Source: an uncultured Campylobacter sp.
GTDB taxonomy: Bacteria > Campylobacterota > Campylobacteria > Campylobacterales > Campylobacteraceae
DNA length: 64,000 nt
Assembly: GCF_937980635.1 (NCBI RefSeq)
Contig: NZ_CALJPG010000010.1
Coordinates: 62,001 to 126,000, forward strand
Direction of reading: 5' to 3'
Position numbers and translations under genes: made by a program. The notes under the pieces are model-generated. The model was not told the DNA's origin. It ran no database searches and was given only the letters and a program-made list of their open reading frames with translations. The stretch's first letter is position 1. Each line of letters starts with the position of its first letter. Below are positions 61,384 to 64,000 of the stretch, piece by piece.

Positions 61384-62419
61384 ACTTGCAGACAAGCTTT
61401 TAGGTGCGCCTAAGTAGGAAACTTCAACTAGATTAGAGATTTAAATACAGGCTTTTATGGAATTTAGACGAGGGATTTTGCGAAATTTTAGCTAGATTTG
61501 CCCGCAAAATACGGTGAGATTTTAAAATTTCATTCGCATCGCGTTTAGATTTTCATGAAACACAAAATTTAAACGTAGGCTAGAGTAAAACCGCAACGCT
61601 AGACTAGATAGCGTGTGGAAATTAAGCTTTAAATTTTAGATTTCGCGCGGGCAGGCGCCGTTAAATTTCTTCTTTTTTATTAATTGGCGGCGGTCGGTTT
61701 ATCTTTAAATTTAGCGACTTTTGACTTACTTTTTTGGCAGGAGTTGCGCGAATTCTATCATGCGATTTTGGTAAAAAATTTAATGTGAAGCTTCGCGCAA
61801 ATTTAAAATTTTCAGATTTAGAATTTTACCTGGATTTTGTGGCTTTGAAATTTTAAAAGCTCTAACGGCTTGAAGCTTGCGTGCTAAACTCGCTTAATAA
61901 GAGCTGCGGCAAAATTTCATTAACCGGGTCTTTTGGGTTTATGCGAAATTTTAAAATTTTGTTTTGTCAGGCTCAATGTAATCCCATTAAGTTGTTCAGA
62001 GAATGCCGTTTGGCTATATCTTGCGTGAAATTTGCGCTCAGATAAATCCTGCCCGCTTAAGTTTTAAAGCCTAGTGAAGCTTTTTGAAATTTAGCTCAGC
62101 AAAATTCGTGGCCTTAAAAATTTGCCAGCTTGGTAGAGAGCTTAAAGATTCGGCAGGATTTGCACGCTTGAAGGAATTTATTAGCCAAGCACTTTTATAA
62201 ATTGCGCTCGCTTTAGCTTGTACGAAATTTTTAAAATTTCATTTCGCTAAAGCTCTTGCGCAGCTAGGTCTGCGCAGAATTTTTCAAAATTCTATTATGC
62301 AAAGCCTTATGGCTGTGTCGTTTGTGCAAATTCTATCTAGCTTTGCCTCTAAATTTTAAAGCGGAGCTAGGCTTTTAAAATTTTATAGTTTGGGCCTAGC
62401 GGCTCGGCTCGGAGGATAA
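61384..62419. other. 1,036-base gene-free gap inside the mod locus, RAATTY-rich
   Basis: No open frame of any length with a ribosome site, no RNA and no clear terminator. By eye I counted about 28 RAATTY hexamers, far more than chance at this base composition. No recognisable remnant of a coding gene was found when reading pieces in several frames. It ends with GGAGGATAA just before the modB ATG. Confidence 0.7.
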
Positions 62420-63109
62420 ATGTTTGAAATTCTAAAGGGGCTTGATTACACGCCGTTTCTCGTCTCATTAAAGCTTGCGAGCTTAACGACATTTGCGTTG
62501 TTTATCATCTGCGTGCCGCTTGCATTTTTTATGGCGAGAAAAAATTTCCGCGGCAAAAGCGTGATCGAATCGATCATCTCGCTTCCGCTCGTGCTGCCGC
62601 CTTCGGTGCTGGGGTTTTACCTGCTCGTTTTTCTCTCGCCGTATTCGGTGCTGGGCGAGTTTTTCGACAAACACTTCGGGCTTAGGCTCGTATTTAATTT
62701 CAGCGGGCTCGTGATCGCGAGCTGTATCTACTCGCTGCCGTTTATGTTTTCGCCGCTGGTTTCGGGCTTTCGCTCGCTTCCGCGCTCACTTTTTTGGGCG
62801 TGCGATTCGCTGGATAAGAGCTATTTCTCCAAGCTTTTTCGCGTCGCTTTGCCTGCGATTCGTCACTCGTTGCTTAGTGCGCTGGTAATCTGCTTTGCGC
62901 ATACTATGGGTGAGTTCGGCGTCGTACTGATGATCGGCGGCAGCGTGAGCGAGCAGACCAAGGTCGCCTCCATCGCGATCTACGAAGCGACCGAAACGCT
63001 CGATTTTGCGCAGGCTCACGCATATTCGGCGCTGATGCTTATCTTTAGCTTTGCGGTGCTTTTGATCATGCATTTTTTGGGTGCGCGCGGTGCAAAAATC
63101 GAAGCTTAA
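62420..63109 (+). CDS. modB: Molybdate ABC transporter permease
   Basis: A 229-residue inner-membrane protein with about five helices and the EAA-type loop (SLDKSYFSKLFRVALPAIRHSLLSALVICFAHTMGEFGVVLMIGG, about residues 131-174). The opening FLVSLKLASLTTFALFIICVPLAFFMA is typical of ModB. It has a strong GGAGGATAA ribosome site. It is separated from modC by the 1 kb gap and so may need its own promoter, which I could not identify. Confidence 0.93.
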   Translation: MFEILKGLDYTPFLVSLKLASLTTFALFIICVPLAFFMARKNFRGKSVIESIISLPLVLPPSVLGFYLLVFLSPYSVLGEFFDKHFGLRLVFNFSGLVIASCIYSLPFMFSPLVSGFRSLPRSLFWACDSLDKSYFSKLFRVALPAIRHSLLSALVICFAHTMGEFGVVLMIGGSVSEQTKVASIAIYEATETLDFAQAHAYSALMLIFSFAVLLIMHFLGARGAKIEA

Positions 63110-63160
63110 ATAGGCTTTAAAACGAAATTTGCTAAAATCCTGCAAAATTTGGAATTTGGC

Positions 63161-64000
63161 ATGAAAAACAAAAAAGACTTCGTTACCGAAAGATTTAACG
63201 CCGCCTTGATTCTAGGCGCTGCGCTACTTACACTTGTAGTAGTTTGCGAGATTAGCTTTTTGCGCACTAGGATCGCTACGCAGCTTGATTTGCGGACGCG
63301 CACGGCGATTACTTTACTTAAAAATACCGACGAGTCGCTTTTTAGCGAGCTTGAAATTCTAAAAGAAACTATCCTTTCTTTGGACGCAAGGCACGAAGCT
63401 GCACAAAGCGAGCTTTACGCGGATTTGATCCGTAATGTCGTAAAATCTTCTCATAGATTTGACGCTATTTTTTATCTGCGCGCCCGCGGCGCGGAGCAGG
63501 AGAGCTTAGCACATTTTTCATCGGATGCGCGCATTTCGGATCTTGGCGAGATACGGCTTGCGGATATCGCAAGCGAGCTAAAAAAGGATGAATGGGTATC
63601 GCGCTATATGATGATGGATGGGGCGTGGCGGTATTTTTTGATCAAGCGCGTAAACGCTGATTCATATCTGCTAGGCTTTGCCAACACCGCTAGGCCGATT
63701 GCCAGGCTCTCTTCGCTGGGTGATATTTTGGTCTTTAACGCCGAAGGTAAATTTTTTAACGCTCCTGGCAGTGTAACCGATATATTAGGGCAGGATTTTG
63801 ATTTTTCGCGTCTAGGCGAAGTGGTAAGCTTCGAAGACGAATCTGGGCTAAGCTTTGCCTATCTTGCAAAATTTGGAGATAATTTCGTAATGGCTCGCGA
63901 ACGAGCCGGCTATTTTTTAGGCGCAGACGATTTTATCGTTGTAGCGCTAGCAGCGGCGATTTTAGCTTATTTAATCCTTCTAATTTCAAATTTTACGTTT
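63161..64000 (+). CDS. Membrane sensor-like protein, 3' end outside window
   Basis: An open frame of 280 codons running off the window. An N-terminal membrane helix (NAALILGAALLTLVVVCEISFL, about residues 13-34), a periplasmic stretch of about 230 residues and a second membrane helix at the end (FIVVALAAAILAYLILLI, about 260-277) are seen. This plan suits a histidine kinase, chemoreceptor or GGDEF/EAL protein; the cytoplasmic effector domain is not visible. ATG preceded by GGAATTTGGC. It is 51 bases after modB and may be its partner or independent. Confidence 0.7.
   Translation, partial: MKNKKDFVTERFNAALILGAALLTLVVVCEISFLRTRIATQLDLRTRTAITLLKNTDESLFSELEILKETILSLDARHEAAQSELYADLIRNVVKSSHRFDAIFYLRARGAEQESLAHFSSDARISDLGEIRLADIASELKKDEWVSRYMMMDGAWRYFLIKRVNADSYLLGFANTARPIARLSSLGDILVFNAEGKFFNAPGSVTDILGQDFDFSRLGEVVSFEDESGLSFAYLAKFGDNFVMARERAGYFLGADDFIVVALAAAILAYLILLISNFTF

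Noticed and set aside
61384..62419. A decayed gene copy in the mod gap
   Set aside because: Reading several frames gave no run of residues like ModB or any other known protein; only RAATTY-rich DNA is visible.
1..64000. CRISPR array, rRNA operon, prophage, insertion sequence
   Set aside because: No regularly spaced direct repeats, no rRNA-like conserved sequence, no transposase, integrase or terminal inverted repeats were recognised.

Overview
The window looks like a chromosome segment of a relatively GC-rich Campylobacter, probably of the oral C. gracilis / C. showae / C. rectus type; the species is not proven. The evidence is gene content and order. As I recall the C. jejuni map, the same neighbourhoods occur there: mreB-mreC-carB; SurA-like / gltX2 / malic enzyme / mqnA; the 14-gene nuo operon without true nuoE and nuoF; moaA-queE-queD-lipoprotein-membrane protein-rsmE-rpmE-rsmI-rlmB-aminotransferase-hom-yraN-trxA-trxB; mlaA-mlaC-RND; and modE-modA-mop-modC-modB. 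Menaquinone synthesis by the futalosine route (mqnA, mqnP) and a selenocysteine tRNA also fit.

Layout. 1-4.7 kb: cell-shape genes (partial mreB, mreC) and carB. 4.8-6.1 kb: an AT-rich accessory patch with two related secreted four-cysteine proteins, a small cytosolic protein and an 11-base poly-C/G tract at its promoter. 6.5-15.3 kb: SurA-like chaperone divergent from gltX, then malic enzyme, pncB, an MliC-like lipoprotein, mqnA, gdhA and a DUF4197 protein. 15.5-18.8 kb: an AT-rich minus-strand cluster of immunity-type genes (Imm53 and probable Imm45 plus unknowns) with no toxin in sight. 18.9-23.2 kb: HemN-like radical SAM protein, azlCD and a Pit phosphate permease, all minus strand. 23.4-37.8 kb: the complex I operon nuoA to nuoN. 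37.8-53.0 kb: a frameshifted unknown gene, miaA, mqnP, then the molybdopterin/queuosine/rRNA-methylation/amino-acid/thioredoxin series. 53.1-58.4 kb: a lipoprotein, tRNA-Sec and the mla-RND operon. 58.5-63.1 kb: molybdate regulation and uptake, with an unusual 1 kb gene-free gap between modC and modB. 63.2 kb to the end: a membrane sensor-like protein that runs off the window.

Functionally the window is mostly core metabolism: respiration (complex I, menaquinone, molybdate for molybdoenzymes, selenocysteine tRNA probably for formate dehydrogenase), nitrogen and carbon entry (gdhA, malic enzyme, carB), tRNA/rRNA modification and envelope maintenance.

The most striking unexplained signal is at the DNA-word level. 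The hexamer RAATTY, mostly AAATTT, is very dense in gene-free stretches, sits as paired arms in several terminator hairpins, and fills low-complexity inserts in otherwise conserved proteins (NuoG, NuoI, NuoN, QueE, the RND permease). RAATTY is the methylated motif reported to license DNA uptake in C. jejuni, so an uptake-signal-like role is a testable hypothesis. No CRISPR array, rRNA operon, insertion sequence or prophage was seen.
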